From Trueperaceae bacterium (GTDB lineage: Bacteria > Deinococcota > Deinococci > Deinococcales > Trueperaceae): DNA of 23,121 nucleotides. Under the pieces are notes generated by a model that saw nothing but the letters and a program-made list of their open reading frames with translations, searched no databases and was not told the origin of the DNA. A program made the position numbers and the translations under genes. The stretch lies in contig JARGGE010000007.1 in NCBI GenBank assembly GCA_029210865.1, positions 1 to 23,121 of the forward strand, in the 5' to 3' direction. Of the stretch, positions 21,592 to 23,121 are shown one piece after another. The first letter of the stretch is position 1. Each line of letters starts with the position of its first letter.

Positions 21592-22776
21592 GTGGCGGAG
21601 GAAGCGTACGACCTCATCGTCGCCGGCGCTGGCCTGGCCGGCTTCGCCGCCTTGCGCGCGCTCGAGCGCCACGGCCTCGGCGACCTGCGCGTGCTGCTCG
21701 TCGACGCCGCTCCGCGCCGCGGCGACGACCGCACCTGGTGCTTCTGGGAGCGCGCGCCGGGGCCGTTCGAGGACCTGGTCGCGCACCGCTGGGACGCGCT
21801 CGACCTCTTCGCGCACGGCGGCGTGGCCCAGCGCCTCGCCGTGGCGCCCTACGCGTACAAGATGATCCGCGGCGGCGACTTCTTCGACGCCATGGAGGCC
21901 TGGACGGCCGCGCGGCCCCAGCTCGAGCGGCGTGTGGGCCGCGTCGCGAACGTTCGCAGCGAGGGCGACCGTGCGGTGGTGGAGGTCGACGGCGAGCGCC
22001 TCGAGGCCACCTGGGCGCTCGATGCCACCGGCGTCCCCCACGACGTGCCGGCCGGCTACCACCGGCTGCTGCAGCACTTCCTCGGCTGGGAGGTGGCGAC
22101 CGACGAACCGACCTTCGACCCCGGCGTCGCCACCTTCATGGACTTCCGGGTGCCGCAGGAGGGAGGCACGTGCTTCGTGTACGTGCTGCCGACCGAGCCC
22201 CACCGGGCGCTGGTCGAGTACACCGTGTTCGGCCCCGAGGTCTGGCCCGAGGAGGCCTACGCGGAGCGCCTGCGCACCTACCTGTGCGAGGTGCGTGGCC
22301 TGGGGGGCTACCGGATCGAGCGCACCGAGCTCGGCGTCATCCCGATGACGGACCGGCCGTTCCCGGCCAGCCGCGGCCCGCGCGTGCGGACGATCGGCAC
22401 CGCCGGCGGCCGCACCAAAGCGAGCACCGGCTACACCTTCACGCGCGCGGTGCGCCACGCCGAGGCGCTTGCGCGCGGTTGGGCGGCGACCGGTGCGCCG
22501 CCAGCGCTCCCGGCCGGTCGCGGTCGCCACGGTTGGATGGACGCGGTGTTGTTGCGCGGCCTCGCCACCGGCCGCCAGGACGGGGCGAGCTTCTTCGCGC
22601 GGCTCTTCGAGCGCAACCCGGCCCCGCGGGTGCTGGCCTTCCTCGACGAGGACACCACGCTGCCGCAGGAGGCGGTCCTGATGCTCGGCGTCGACGTGCC
22701 GCTGTTCTGGCGGCTGGGCGCCGAGGTCTCGTGGTCACGTCTGCGGGCGGGCCGCAGGGCTAGCATGCGGCCATGA
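21592..22776 (+). CDS. crtY: Lycopene cyclase (CrtY-like flavoprotein)
   Basis: A 394-residue flavoprotein with an N-terminal dinucleotide fold YDLIVAGAGLAG (6-17) and the cyclase signatures DDRTWCFWE, YAYKMIRGGDFFDAM, LQHFLGWEV, FVYVLPTEPHRALVEYT, GVIPMTDRPF and GTAGGRTKASTGYTF (from about 268). The tail has FFARLFERNPAPRVLAFLDE. This order matches bacterial CrtY proteins, closest in feel to those of Bacteroidota and Rhodothermus. They cyclise the ends of lycopene to beta-carotene at the membrane. No other carotenoid gene is in the window. GTG 21592 is preferred as leaderless; the longer frame from 21508 lies inside the phosphatase promoter. Overlaps the next gene by ATGA. Confidence 0.9.
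   Translation: MAEEAYDLIVAGAGLAGFAALRALERHGLGDLRVLLVDAAPRRGDDRTWCFWERAPGPFEDLVAHRWDALDLFAHGGVAQRLAVAPYAYKMIRGGDFFDAMEAWTAARPQLERRVGRVANVRSEGDRAVVEVDGERLEATWALDATGVPHDVPAGYHRLLQHFLGWEVATDEPTFDPGVATFMDFRVPQEGGTCFVYVLPTEPHRALVEYTVFGPEVWPEEAYAERLRTYLCEVRGLGGYRIERTELGVIPMTDRPFPASRGPRVRTIGTAGGRTKASTGYTFTRAVRHAEALARGWAATGAPPALPAGRGRHGWMDAVLLRGLATGRQDGASFFARLFERNPAPRVLAFLDEDTTLPQEAVLMLGVDVPLFWRLGAEVSWSRLRAGRRASMRP
22761..22766 (+). promoter_or_regulatory. Possible internal leaderless -10 before the TrkA-C gene
   Basis: TAGCAT ends 6 nt before ATG 22773, inside the cyclase gene's last codons. The gene may be transcribed alone as well as by coupling. Confidence 0.45.
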
Positions 22777-23121
22777 ACCGAACCGCCCCCACCGGTCCGA
22801 AGGTCAAGGAATCGACGCTGCCGGGCGTCGGGAAGAAGTACGTCGTCGCGCTCGACGAGGGGGGCCACGTCGCGGTGATCGTCAAGCCCGACGGCGAGCG
22901 GCAGCTGTACCACTTCCTCGAGCAGGCGGACCGCCCCTGCGACGTCCTGACCCTCGGCGGCGTCGAGGCGCAGCAGCTCGCGATGCTGCTCGGCTCGCAG
23001 CTCGTCGCCGCCCCCGACCGCGAGGACCTACAGCTCGCGCTCGGCAACCTAGACCTGGAGTGGATCAAGGTCGAGCCCGGCACCCCGCTCGAGGGCCACA
23101 CCCTGCTCCAGAGCGAGCTCC
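22773..23121 (+). CDS. KhtT-like cation/proton antiporter regulatory subunit, partial
   Basis: 116 codons are in the window before it runs off the right edge. KVKESTLPGVGKKYVVALDEGG (in part) and HVAVIVKPDGERQLYHFLEQ match the N-terminal domain of KhtT-type proteins (xxxxDLPGIGKKF... and DGxRELYxF). LGGVEAQQLAMLLGSQLV follows, and then the start of the expected TrkA-C (RCK-C) domain, IKVEPGTPLEGHTL. KhtT regulates the K+/H+ antiporter KhtU, whose gene would be expected just downstream, outside the window. It is a cytoplasmic peripheral protein. Its ATG overlaps the lycopene cyclase stop (ATGA), linking membrane carotenoids with ion balance in transcription. Confidence 0.78.
   Translation, partial: MNRTAPTGPKVKESTLPGVGKKYVVALDEGGHVAVIVKPDGERQLYHFLEQADRPCDVLTLGGVEAQQLAMLLGSQLVAAPDREDLQLALGNLDLEWIKVEPGTPLEGHTLLQSEL

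Overview
The window is very GC-rich DNA with dense, mostly well-spaced bacterial genes on both strands. Three things suggest the Deinococcota, perhaps a Trueperaceae-like lineage: a recurring TANNNT -10 element 5-8 nt upstream of start codons that lack a Shine-Dalgarno (leaderless mRNAs), remnants of a SARP/TPR regulator of a kind common in that phylum, and a carotenoid gene. The taxonomy is inference; there is no rRNA or marker gene here. I saw no tRNA, rRNA, CRISPR array, transposase or phage gene.

Layout. 1-2240 (minus): the N-terminal part of a Fic protein and an MFS permease. 2468-4527 (plus): a secreted lipoprotein gene broken by an in-frame TAG, a flavin-reductase-domain protein and a secreted SnoaL-like protein. 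4707-6822 (minus): an aldo/keto reductase and a phosphotriesterase-like protein. 6966-12244 (plus): an NAD-dependent epimerase, a large metzincin-like metalloprotease lipoprotein, and a cholesterol-dependent-cytolysin-like lipoprotein whose C-terminal LamG domain is cut off by a second in-frame TAG. 12338-13005: a wreck of fused fragments (SARP N-terminus, TPR, cytochrome c).

13037-17421 is the most coherent system. It holds a small 4-TM heme-copper-oxidase-like protein and a Crp/FNR regulator, then two divergent operons. The minus operon is DUF2249 > NnrS-like membrane protein > DUF59/SufT-like, with start/stop overlap or 1-nt spacing. The plus operon is DUF1858 > cupin > DUF2249-cupin fusion. 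Between the operons sits one FNR-like palindrome, TTGAC-N4-GTCAT. Its centre is 42.5 bp from both start codons, the class II activator position if both mRNAs are leaderless. The regulator encoded next door has the E-xx-SR recognition helix of FNR/DNR proteins. I infer a small nitric-oxide, micro-oxic or Fe-S/sulfur regulon.

17422-17650 is a non-coding gap with two hairpins, an unassigned minus-strand promoter overlapping a palindrome, and three 21-nt-spaced repeats. 17651-21534 (minus) is a tyrosine phosphatase translationally coupled to a GH38 alpha-mannosidase. Divergent from it, 21592 onward (plus), a lycopene cyclase overlaps a KhtT-like TrkA-C gene that runs off the window.
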